A stretch of DNA of 64,000 nucleotides, from positions 90,138 through 154,137 of the forward strand of contig CAKUMH010000003.1 in assembly GCA_934667625.1 (NCBI GenBank). Reading direction: 5' to 3'. This stretch comes from an uncultured Elusimicrobiales bacterium. GTDB lineage: Bacteria; Elusimicrobiota; Elusimicrobia; Elusimicrobiales; Elusimicrobiaceae. Within the stretch, counting starts at the first letter, position 1. Each line of letters opens with the position of its first letter. The notes under the pieces were generated by a model, which was not told the origin of the DNA, did not search any database, and worked only from the letters and a program-made list of their open reading frames with translations. This document shows, in pieces, positions 1 to 6,983 of the stretch. A program made the translations under genes and the position numbers.

Positions 1-806
1 GGGTGGACAAAGTACGCATTAACCCCGGCAACATTGGCGCCGTGGAAAACACCAAAGAGGTGGTAAAAGCCGCGCTGGACCATGGGGTGGCAATCCGCAT
101 TGGCGTCAACGCGGGCAGCGTAAAATACCTTAAAAGCGTGCAGGGAAAAATGGAACTTTCCGACGACAAATGGGCCGAAGTAATGGTCAACGAAGCGCTG
201 GAACAGGCCAACATTTTGGAACAGTTAAATTTTAAAAATGTGGTCGTTTCGCTAAAGTCAGACAGCTTCAAACGCACCGTGCTGGCCAACGAACTTTTTG
301 CCAAGCAAAGCGATATTCCGCTACACATCGGGCTGACAGAGGCGGGCAGTTTTTTAAGCGGCACGGTGAAAAGCGCCGTGGCGCTGGGCACACTTTTGCA
401 GAAGGGAATCGGCGCGACGATTCGCGTGTCGCTGACCGAGGACCCACGCATGCAGGTGCGCACAGCATACGAAATTTTAAAGGCCCTCGGCCTGCGCGAA
501 TACGGCCCGAACCTGATTTCCTGCCCCACCTGCGGCCGCACCCAAGTGGACGTGACGGGCACTGTACACGCACTGGAAGAAAAAATCTATTCCAATAAGG
601 ACTTGCTCAAAAAGGCCACCGGACTGAAAATTGCCGTAATGGGCTGCATTGTCAACGGCCCGGGCGAAGCGCGCGATGCAGACTTTGGCATTGCGGGCGG
701 CAAAGGCGAGGGGTTGTATTTTGAACACGGGCAAACCATGTTCAAACTCCCGCAAGACAAATGGGTAGATTTTTTAATTGACAAAATCAACGCCTGGAAG
801 AAATAA
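1..806 (+). CDS. ispG: 4-hydroxy-3-methylbut-2-en-1-yl diphosphate synthase, 3' part
   Basis: IspG (GcpE) makes HMBDP from the cyclic diphosphate MEcPP in the non-mevalonate isoprenoid pathway and uses a [4Fe-4S] cluster. The window opens inside the gene: the first in-frame codons read VDKVRINPGNIG, a conserved internal IspG motif, so the true start lies upstream. Visible cluster ligands are the two Cys of SCPTCGRT (about residues 174 and 177 of the visible part), the Cys of GCIVNGPGEA (about 215) and the Glu seven residues later. That matches the Cys3-Glu ligand pattern known for the family. The gene stops 29 bases before proS and is probably cotranscribed with it. Identification is firm; only the N-terminal part is missing. 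Confidence 0.96.
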   Translation, partial: VDKVRINPGNIGAVENTKEVVKAALDHGVAIRIGVNAGSVKYLKSVQGKMELSDDKWAEVMVNEALEQANILEQLNFKNVVVSLKSDSFKRTVLANELFAKQSDIPLHIGLTEAGSFLSGTVKSAVALGTLLQKGIGATIRVSLTEDPRMQVRTAYEILKALGLREYGPNLISCPTCGRTQVDVTGTVHALEEKIYSNKDLLKKATGLKIAVMGCIVNGPGEARDADFGIAGGKGEGLYFEHGQTMFKLPQDKWVDFLIDKINAWKK

Positions 807-835
807 AATTTACAAGATTACACAAAGGACACCAA

Positions 836-2563
836 ATGAAATTATCAAACTATTACATTCCTACTTTAAAGGAAGCCCCCAAAGACGCGGACAACCTTTC
901 CGCCAAACTGATGATTCGCGCCGGACTGGTGCGCAAGCTGGGCAGCGGCCTGTACGAGTGGCTGCCGCTCGGTTTTAAAGTGCTCAAAAAGGTGGAGCAA
1001 ATCATCCGCGAGGAAATGAACCGCGCCGGCGCCAACGAAATTTGGATGCCGATTATCCAACCCAAAGAACTTTGGGAAGAAAGCGGCCGCTGGGCCCACT
1101 TTGGCGATCAGCTGCTCAAGCTGGAGGACCGCAAGGGCGCCGAATTCTGCGTTTCCCCCACCGCCGAAGAGGAAGTGACCGACCTCGTCCGCAAGGATTT
1201 ATCTTCTTACAAGCAGCTCCCGGTCTGCCTGTATCAATTTGCCACCAAATTCCGCGATGAAATCCGCCCCCGTTTTGGCGTAATGCGTTCGCGCGAGTTT
1301 TACATGAAGGACGCCTACTCCTTTGCCGCCACCGACGCGCAGGCCGACGAATGGTACAAAAAAATGTACGACGCCTACCAGCGCATTTTTACGCGCTGCG
1401 GTTTTAAATTTAAAGCGGTAGAGGCCGACACCGGGGCTATCGGCGGGAACTTTTCGCACGAATTTATGGTTTTGGCCGACAACGGCGAGGACGCGATCGC
1501 CGATTCCGACTGCGGTTACGCCGCCAACACGGAAAAGGCCGCCGTAAAATGCCCGGAATTTCCGCCCGTAAACGAGGCCGAACTCTTGCCCATGGAAAAG
1601 GTCTCCACCCCCAAGGCCTACACGGTGGAAGACGTGGCCAACATGTTAAACGTGCCCACTTCCAAACTGATTAAACTCCTCCTCTTTATGGCGGACGGCA
1701 AGCCCGTGGTGGCGCTTATGCGCGGCGACCATGAACTTAACGAGCCCAAATTCCGCTCTTTCTTAAAATGCACGGAACTCGTCAAAGCCGACGAGGAAAC
1801 CTATACCAAAATCACGGGTTCGTTTGTGGGCTTTGCGGGGGCACAAGGCTTAAAGGAAAAACACCCGGAGCTCCCCATTTACGCAGATAACTATGTAAAG
1901 GGTGTCATCAATGGAGTGTCCGGCGGTAACGAGAAAGACGTCCACGTCAAAAACGTTACCCCCCTGCGTGATATTCAGGTAGATGCGTATTGCGATTTGA
2001 AGATTGCTTCTGAAGGCGACATTTGCCCCCACTGCGGCAAGCCCTTCACGTTCACCCGCGGGATTGAAGTGGGGCACGTGTTTAAACTGGGCACCAAATA
2101 CTCCCAGGCCATGAACGCCACTTTCTTGGACGAAAATCAAAAGGCCCAGCCGATGATTATGGGCTGCTATGGGATTGGGGTAGGCCGCGTGGTGGCCGCC
2201 GCCATTGAGCAATCCCATGACGACAACGGCATTATTTGGCCCGCTCCGTTGGCCCCGTTTGATGTGGCCCTGGTGGCCATTGATTACCACTCCAACCCGG
2301 AGGTCAAAAAACACGCGGACGAAATCTGCGCCGCGCTGGAAGAAAAGGGCCTTTCCGTCTTGCTGGACGACCGCGACGAACGCGCGGGCATCAAGTTCAA
2401 GGATATGGACCTCATCGGCCTGCCGCACCGCTTGGTGGTCAGCAGCCGCACGGTGAAGGACGGCCAATGCGAATATAAAAAGCGCACCGACAAAGAAGCC
2501 GTGCGCTGGAACTTGGCCGACGCGGTGGAAAAGCTGTTAGCCGCCGCCAACCCCGCCAAATAA
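836..2563 (+). CDS. proS: prolyl-tRNA synthetase (long bacterial type)
   Basis: Class II aminoacyl-tRNA synthetase charging tRNA-Pro. At 575 residues it has the length of the E. coli-type enzyme, with the catalytic core split by an editing (INS) domain. Visible landmarks are the N-terminal GSGLYEWLPLG motif, FRDEIRPRFGVMRSREFYMKDAYSF (motif 2 region, about residues 140-165), the INS domain at roughly 225-400, the motif 3 segment MGCYGIGVGR near 440 and an anticodon-binding domain with DDRDERAGIKFKDMDLIGLP near the C-terminus. The ATG follows AAGGA at a normal distance. It lies 29 bases after ispG and is followed by a strong hairpin terminator, so it ends the ispG-proS unit. Confidence 0.97.
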   Translation: MKLSNYYIPTLKEAPKDADNLSAKLMIRAGLVRKLGSGLYEWLPLGFKVLKKVEQIIREEMNRAGANEIWMPIIQPKELWEESGRWAHFGDQLLKLEDRKGAEFCVSPTAEEEVTDLVRKDLSSYKQLPVCLYQFATKFRDEIRPRFGVMRSREFYMKDAYSFAATDAQADEWYKKMYDAYQRIFTRCGFKFKAVEADTGAIGGNFSHEFMVLADNGEDAIADSDCGYAANTEKAAVKCPEFPPVNEAELLPMEKVSTPKAYTVEDVANMLNVPTSKLIKLLLFMADGKPVVALMRGDHELNEPKFRSFLKCTELVKADEETYTKITGSFVGFAGAQGLKEKHPELPIYADNYVKGVINGVSGGNEKDVHVKNVTPLRDIQVDAYCDLKIASEGDICPHCGKPFTFTRGIEVGHVFKLGTKYSQAMNATFLDENQKAQPMIMGCYGIGVGRVVAAAIEQSHDDNGIIWPAPLAPFDVALVAIDYHSNPEVKKHADEICAALEEKGLSVLLDDRDERAGIKFKDMDLIGLPHRLVVSSRTVKDGQCEYKKRTDKEAVRWNLADAVEKLLAAANPAK

Positions 2564-2571
2564 CAGGTTTA

Positions 2572-2609
2572 AAAATCCCCGAGGCTATTTTCCACCCCGG
2601 GGATTTTTT
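2572..2609 (+). terminator. rho-independent terminator after proS
   Basis: AAAATCCCCG is matched by CGGGGATTTT across a 16-base loop, ending in a T run. It is 9 bases past the proS stop. Confidence 0.85.
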
Positions 2610-2634
2610 GTGCCTAGAAAACCAACATAAAATC

Positions 2635-2660
2635 AACCTGAACTTGTTTCAGGGTCTGCC
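2635..2660 (+). repeat. dispersed palindromic repeat, family B (short copy)
   Basis: CCTGAACTTGTTTCAGGGTCTGCC is a partial copy of the family B hairpin seen complete at 35354. It lies between proS and the pilin terminator. Confidence 0.55.
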
Positions 2661-2685
2661 GCATGTTGCGCCTCATCCACATAAA

Positions 2686-2722
2686 AAAACCTCCCGCGGC
2701 AAATAGCACCGAAGGAGGCTCC
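2686..2722 (-). terminator. terminator of the 2739-3260 pilin
   Basis: On the minus strand CCTCC and CGG pair with CCG and GGAGG around a loop, followed by seven T. It starts just past the pilin stop codon. Confidence 0.65.
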
Positions 2723-2738
2723 ACATTACAAAAAACAA

Positions 2739-3260
2739 TTATTTCACCAGGTATTTATCCCTGTTTAACTTGGTTCCTAAAGACTTGCACACCTGCGTGC
2801 CCAGCGTGGTTTTCTCCCCACACAGGCGGTTGCCCGCCTCGGAAAAATTCCACTGCGTGCCGTCCAGATCAATAAACAAATCGTAATCGTTCTGTTCCCA
2901 TTTTCCGCCGGAATAGTGCCCGCGGTACGCCCTCACATATTTATGGCTTTCCAACGAATACGTAAAATTTTTGCTCTCCATCATGCCAAATTTTGCGGCG
3001 TTGGCATGGGCCGAAACATTCATCGGCAGGCTGATGTCCAGCAGGCTCCATTTGTCGTTGGACGCATCAAACTCCGTCCAATCATTCCCGTGGGCTAGGC
3101 GGTACATTTCCATCGCCGTCTTTATGCTGGCCAGCACACTCCAAGCCTCTGCCGTACGCGCTTTTTCTACCGCCTTTTGATACTGTGGCAGCGCTACCGC
3201 CGCCAAAATGCCGATAATCAGCACCACGACCAATAGTTCAATTAATGTAAAGCCTTTCAT
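2739..3260 (-). CDS. type IV pilin-like protein
   Basis: Small secreted protein of 173 residues with a class III prepilin signal: [10 protein letters not shown], cleavage expected between Gly3 and Phe4, with Glu at mature position 5 and one hydrophobic N-terminal helix ending ALPQYQKAVEKAR. The globular part has NDWTEFDASNDKWSLLDISLP and a C-terminal pair CGEKTTLGTQVCKSLG, likely a disulfide D-region. The start chosen is the ATG after AAGGAG; a longer reading frame exists upstream but lacks a ribosome site. The family (PilA/GspG) forms fibres at the inner membrane-periplasm interface. It is a paralogue of the next gene upstream (shared NFTYSLES, VRAYRG, DYDLFIDL and a C-terminal YLVK). No pilus assembly genes are adjacent. 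Its exact fibre role is unknown. Confidence 0.92.
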   Translation of the reverse strand: MKGFTLIELLVVVLIIGILAAVALPQYQKAVEKARTAEAWSVLASIKTAMEMYRLAHGNDWTEFDASNDKWSLLDISLPMNVSAHANAAKFGMMESKNFTYSLESHKYVRAYRGHYSGGKWEQNDYDLFIDLDGTQWNFSEAGNRLCGEKTTLGTQVCKSLGTKLNRDKYLVK

Positions 3261-3277
3261 TCTTTTTCTCCTTGTAA

Positions 3278-3312
3278 AAAATAAGGGGCCCAAAATTTGG
3301 GTCCCCAAAAAA
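3278..3312 (-). terminator. terminator between the two tandem pilins
   Basis: Read on the minus strand, GGGGACCCAAA pairs with TTTGGGCCCC, followed by a T-rich run. It directly follows the stop of the upstream pilin, so the two paralogues are probably separate transcripts. Confidence 0.7.
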
Positions 3313-3313
3313 G

Positions 3314-3847
3314 TTATTTGACCAAATACCGTTCGTTTTCTAACGCTTCCCCCGTGGAAGAACAAATTTTCCTCCCGCGAGAGGAAACTGCTCCATAGGC
3401 CACCGAGCAAAGCCGCCACCCAGGCTTAGAATCTCTCCAGGTCTTTCCCGTTAAATCTATAAATAAGTCGTAATCATGCGTTTTCCATACGGTCCCGTCA
3501 AATTTTCCTCTGTAAGCACGCACAAAGTCATGACTTTCCAACGAATAAGTAAAATTCTTATCTTCCTTTAAACACGCTTTTTTATTAAAATGATTGGAAT
3601 CCGTTAGCGGCAAATCCAAATTGAGTAGTTTCCACTTCTCGGTGGAATCGTCAAACTCCGTCCAATCGCCGTTATGTTTTGCGTTATACTCTTCCAACGC
3701 AGTTTGCATTTTTTGCAAGATTTTCCAAGCCTCATTTACACGGTGTCTTTCCTTGGCACGGTCATACTGCGGCAAGGCCACCGCCAGCAAAATGCCGACG
3801 ATAATCACCGTTACCAACAGACCAATTAACGTAAAACCTTTTTTCAT
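3314..3847 (-). CDS. type IV pilin-like protein with Gly instead of Glu5
   Basis: 177-residue paralogue of the pilin at 2739. The leader is MKKG|FTLIGLL: the residue at mature position 5, almost always Glu in pilins, is Gly (codon GGT). In characterised type IV pili Glu5 is needed for subunit docking, and its absence is known in tip-type minor pseudopilins such as GspK. This copy may therefore be a cap or minor subunit, or defective; that is inference. The globular part closely follows its neighbour (NGDWTEFDDSTEKWKLL, NFTYSLES, DYDLFIDL) and ends CSVAYGAVSSRGRKICSSTG then ERYLVK. The ATG at 3847 places MKKGFTL at the start; the upstream extension is not pilin-like. No strong Shine-Dalgarno is visible. 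Confidence 0.88.
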   Translation of the reverse strand: MKKGFTLIGLLVTVIIVGILLAVALPQYDRAKERHRVNEAWKILQKMQTALEEYNAKHNGDWTEFDDSTEKWKLLNLDLPLTDSNHFNKKACLKEDKNFTYSLESHDFVRAYRGKFDGTVWKTHDYDLFIDLTGKTWRDSKPGWRLCSVAYGAVSSRGRKICSSTGEALENERYLVK

Positions 3848-3950
3848 AGTTATGCTCACGTGGATGCGCGGAAAGGCCTTTTCGCGCGTACGTAAACTAT
3901 AGCAAAAAACAGGTGAAATTTCAATTTCTCCTCTCTCGGCACACAACAAA

Positions 3951-3988
3951 AAGGGAACCCCAGAACGAGGTCCCCCCTAGCCCCCTAA
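3951..3988 (-). terminator. terminator after the beta-barrel gene
   Basis: On the minus strand GGGGACC and GGTTCCC form an imperfect stem followed by TTTTTGTTG, just past the stop at 4002. Confidence 0.6.
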
Positions 3989-4001
3989 GAGCTATGCAGA
4001 T

Positions 4002-4880
4002 TTAAAAGCGCATCCCCACCCGGAACATCGCCGAATGATACTGCATGTATTTGTCACGGCTGGAGTCCGTCAGGTGCTTGTCGCTGATGAACGCCAAGGT
4101 GTAGCGGTATTCCAATCCGGCAAAGAGCTTGGACGTAATATCATACTGCACGCCCAAGCCTGCATAGAACCCGGTACCCCATTTGTTATTGCTGGAATTT
4201 TCCCCCACGGAAGAGGTCGTCTTCATGCGGGCTTGCATCATACCCCACCCCATGGGCAGGTATACGCGCCAGTTGTCCCACGCGTTTAACGTGTAGCGCC
4301 CGGCGAGCGAAATGGCATGCAAGTATTCGTCTTTGTAGCGCCGATACTCCCCGTCTTTCTCGCTGCTCTTGGCACGCGGGTGAAGCATCATATAGTCAAG
4401 CCCCATGGCAAAGTTGGGCGTCATATTCCACAGCATGTTGACATTGCCCGCCAAGCCGTTGGTGCCATAGCGCTCTTTGCGTCCGTCCTTATTAAAGCTG
4501 AACACTTCCCCGCCCGCAATGGAGAGTTCTCTTCTGTGTTCGTTGGTCAGCGCAGCCTTGCTGGGCGTATAATCGTTGTAAACAATTTCGCCCGTAGTGG
4601 TGGTGCCGTGGCGGTTGGTCACCGTTTGCTCCACCACGCCGTAATTGGTCGTGCCGCGTTTATTGGTGTTGGACACGTCATACACGTTGGTCGTGGTCGT
4701 GGTGGTGTTGGTTTGGAGCTGCGGCTCCCCCTTTTTCAGCTCGGCCCGGTTGGCCTGATGCGTGGCGGCCGCCCCGGCTTTTTGTTGGTAAGCGGCCCCT
4801 TGGTGATTGCCGTTTTGGGCAAAGGCGGCCACGCCGGACAAAAAGAGCGCGCAAACCGCCAGTGTGCAAGTTTTCTTCAT
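4002..4880 (-). CDS. small outer-membrane beta-barrel protein
   Basis: 292 residues. A clear signal peptide (MKKTCTLAVCALFLSGVAAFAQ) is followed by a Thr/Asn/Gln-rich stretch to about residue 115 (including TNTTTTTTNVYDV). The rest alternates in a way typical of beta-barrels (NFAMGLDYMML, HAISLAGRYTL, GTGFYAGLGVQYDI, LFAGLEYRYTLAF) and ends MFRVGMRF with the C-terminal Phe used by BAM substrates. It resembles the OmpA-like/OmpW-size eight-strand barrels in general form; I do not recognise a named family. It has its own Shine-Dalgarno-like AGGGGG and terminator, and probably its own transcript. Function is unknown; a structural or adhesive surface role is possible. Confidence 0.75.
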   Translation of the reverse strand: MKKTCTLAVCALFLSGVAAFAQNGNHQGAAYQQKAGAAATHQANRAELKKGEPQLQTNTTTTTTNVYDVSNTNKRGTTNYGVVEQTVTNRHGTTTTGEIVYNDYTPSKAALTNEHRRELSIAGGEVFSFNKDGRKERYGTNGLAGNVNMLWNMTPNFAMGLDYMMLHPRAKSSEKDGEYRRYKDEYLHAISLAGRYTLNAWDNWRVYLPMGWGMMQARMKTTSSVGENSSNNKWGTGFYAGLGVQYDITSKLFAGLEYRYTLAFISDKHLTDSSRDKYMQYHSAMFRVGMRF

Positions 4881-5016
4881 AATTACCCCCTAATATGGTA
4901 CTGCTGTGATACGTCTGCCTACCCCCTTATTCTAACCAACCGCTTTCCCGCGCGCAACGCCAAAAAGTAGTTAGTTTGCAAAATTCATCAGGCAGCTTTT
5001 CGGCCACATGTTATGG

Positions 5017-5045
5017 TTGACAAGTGCCCGGTCAAATGATATGAT
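5017..5045 (+). promoter_or_regulatory. strong sigma70-type promoter of the rimP-nusA-infB operon
   Basis: TTGACA at 5017-5022, a 17-base spacer and TATGAT at 5040-5045: a perfect -35 and five of six -10 bases. The expected start is near 5052, immediately before a long hairpin. Confidence 0.85.
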
Positions 5046-5058
5046 AATAATGTATTAG

Positions 5059-5088
5059 AAAGAGCGGCTTGGTAACAAGCCGCTCTTT
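5059..5088 (+). promoter_or_regulatory. 5' leader hairpin with GUAA tetraloop before rimP
   Basis: AAAGAGCGGCTTG (5059-5071) pairs perfectly with CAAGCCGCTCTTT (5076-5088) around a GTAA loop, a GNRA tetraloop. It begins about 7 bases after the predicted transcription start and is followed by CCTTAATAAGG, not a long T run. It may protect the 5' end or act as an attenuator/processing site for the translation operon. Confidence 0.6.
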
Positions 5089-5118
5089 CCTTAATAAGGC
5101 TCTACACAAGGAGTAGAT

Positions 5119-5577
5119 ATGAGAGACCCCAAAACCATTGAAGCAACCGTCGCCAAGGCGCTGGAAGGCCAAGGCGTAGAACTGGTGGATTTAGTCATCC
5201 AACACCAGGGCAAAAAGAAACTTTTACAGTTTTTTGTAGACAAGATCGGCGGCGTCACGCTAGACGACTGCGGCGAACTTTCCGATAAAATAGACTCCAT
5301 TTTGGAAATGGAAAATTTGATTGACGGCGCATACATCCTGGAGGTTTCCTCCCCTGGTGTGCAGCGCGTGCTCAAGAAACCGGCCCATTTTAAGCAGTTC
5401 ACCGGGCAGCGCGTTAAACTCGTGCTCAAGGTGCCGCTGGAGGGCCGCGGCGCTTTTACCGGCGTGATCGCCTCCGCGGACGACGACGCCTTTGTGCTGG
5501 ACGACGGAACCAACCAATTCCGCTTTCAGTACGACAATATCAAGAAGGCCAACCTGGACCCCGTTCTTGAATTTTAA
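5119..5577 (+). CDS. rimP: ribosome maturation factor RimP
   Basis: 152 residues, normal for RimP, which helps 30S subunit assembly in the cytoplasm. Motifs are VELVDLVIQHQGKKKLLQFFVDK (N-terminal alpha/beta domain), DDCGELSDKIDSILE and YILEVSSPGVQRVLKKPAHFKQF, the last being the family hallmark SPG.(D/Q)R.L. The C-terminal SH3-like domain ends FDDGTNQFRFQYDNIKKANLDP-like sequence. The start has AAGGAG 6 bases upstream. It is the first gene after the promoter at 5017 and is followed 20 bases later by nusA, the conserved order. Confidence 0.95.
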   Translation: MRDPKTIEATVAKALEGQGVELVDLVIQHQGKKKLLQFFVDKIGGVTLDDCGELSDKIDSILEMENLIDGAYILEVSSPGVQRVLKKPAHFKQFTGQRVKLVLKVPLEGRGAFTGVIASADDDAFVLDDGTNQFRFQYDNIKKANLDPVLEF

Positions 5578-5597
5578 CCCTCAAGGAGATAAATAAA

Positions 5598-6983
5598 ATG
5601 GAAGGAAGTGCGAAAGATTTAGTTTTGGCGTTGGAAGGTTTGGAGAGAGAAAAGAACATCAAACGCGAAGACATTTTAAAAACGATTGAAGACGCCCTCG
5701 TCTCCGCCCTGCGCAAAAACCTGGGTAAAACCGCCCAAATTTCCGCCAAGATTGACGTGGAAAACGGATCTATTAAGGCCTTTCAAACCCTTAACGTGGT
5801 GGAACTGGTCACCAACCCGGAAACGGAAATTGACGTAGAAGGCGCCAAAAAATACATGAAGAACCCCAAGGTGGGCGACGTGGTCACCAACACCCTGGAA
5901 GTGGAAGATTTCTCCCGTATTGCGGCGCAAATTGCCAAGCAGGTGCTCATCCAAAAGGTGCGCGGCATTGAACGCGACAATTTCTACAAGGAATTTAAAC
6001 CCCGCGAAGGCGAAGTGGTCACGGGTTCCGTGCGCCGTTTTTCCGACCGCGACCTCATCGTGGACCTCGGCAAGGTAGAGGCCATCTTGCCCTACTGCGA
6101 ACAAATCAAAAAAGAACGCTATGTAAACGGTTCCCGCGTAAAAGCCATCATTGCCAAGGTACTCAACCAAAACGACTTGGCCAATATCGGCGACGATCCG
6201 GTCCTCGCGCGCTACAAATCGGCCGCGTTCAAAATGGATAAAGGCCAACGTGGGCCTTACGTTATTTTGTCCCGCGCCAACGGCAAATTCTTAGAAGAGC
6301 TTTTTAAGGTAGAAGTGCCGGAAATCAACGAAGGCATCGTGGAAATCAAAAATGTCCAGCGCGACCCGGGCTTCCGCGCCAAAGTGATGGTCAAAAGCAT
6401 TGACAGCAAAATTGACCCGATTGGCACCTGCGTGGGCATGCGCGGCATCCGCATTCGCGCGGTGATGAACGAACTCTCCGGCGAACGCATTGATCTGATT
6501 AATTATTCCGACGATATCTCCACCGTTCTGATGAACTCCCTGGCCCCGGCCAAGGCGGATTTCGTCAAGATTGAAAGCCTCTCCGAAAAGCGCGCCACCG
6601 TCATCGTCCCCGACGACCAGCTGGCAATCGCCATCGGCAAAGACTGGCAGAACATTAAGCTCGCCTCCCGCCTCACGGGCTGGGAACTGGAAGTAAAGAG
6701 CGAATCGCAAAAGGCGCAGGAAGGCAAAGAAGCCTCCGAGGCCGTAAAAGCCACCCTGGCGGATGTGGAAGGCGTCGGCCCCAAAATGGCGGAAGTGTTG
6801 CAAAAATCCGGTTTTACGACGGTGGAACAAATCGCCGCGTTAGACGTGGAACACCTCTCCACCGTGCAGGGCATTGGCGAAAAGACAGCCGCTAAAATTA
6901 TTGAAGGCGCCAAAAAGTACCTGGAAGAACACGCGGCCGCCAACGGGCAGGAGGACGTAAATGACAACCAAGAAAACCACTAA
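5598..6983 (+). CDS. nusA: transcription termination/antitermination factor NusA
   Basis: 461 residues. NusA binds RNA polymerase and modulates pausing, termination and antitermination. Domains in order: N-terminal polymerase-binding domain (1-125), S1 domain (about 130-200, GEVVTGSVRRFSDRDLIVDLG), two KH domains (about 200-345, including GTCVGMRGIRIRAVMNELSGERID and AIAIGKDWQNIKLASRLTG), and one C-terminal helix-hairpin-helix unit (about 390-450, VEGVGPKMAEVL and VQGIGEKTAAKI). The Shine-Dalgarno is AAGGAG. The last 23 bases overlap the start of infB. The small ylxR gene often found here in other bacteria is absent. Confidence 0.96.
   Translation: MEGSAKDLVLALEGLEREKNIKREDILKTIEDALVSALRKNLGKTAQISAKIDVENGSIKAFQTLNVVELVTNPETEIDVEGAKKYMKNPKVGDVVTNTLEVEDFSRIAAQIAKQVLIQKVRGIERDNFYKEFKPREGEVVTGSVRRFSDRDLIVDLGKVEAILPYCEQIKKERYVNGSRVKAIIAKVLNQNDLANIGDDPVLARYKSAAFKMDKGQRGPYVILSRANGKFLEELFKVEVPEINEGIVEIKNVQRDPGFRAKVMVKSIDSKIDPIGTCVGMRGIRIRAVMNELSGERIDLINYSDDISTVLMNSLAPAKADFVKIESLSEKRATVIVPDDQLAIAIGKDWQNIKLASRLTGWELEVKSESQKAQEGKEASEAVKATLADVEGVGPKMAEVLQKSGFTTVEQIAALDVEHLSTVQGIGEKTAAKIIEGAKKYLEEHAAANGQEDVNDNQENH

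Noticed and set aside
1850..2467. 205-residue minus-strand frame inside proS
   Set aside because: Antisense shadow of a well-conserved synthetase; no motif or start signal.
4317..4970. 217-residue plus-strand frame over the beta-barrel gene
   Set aside because: The minus-strand frame has a signal peptide, barrel pattern and terminator; this one has none.
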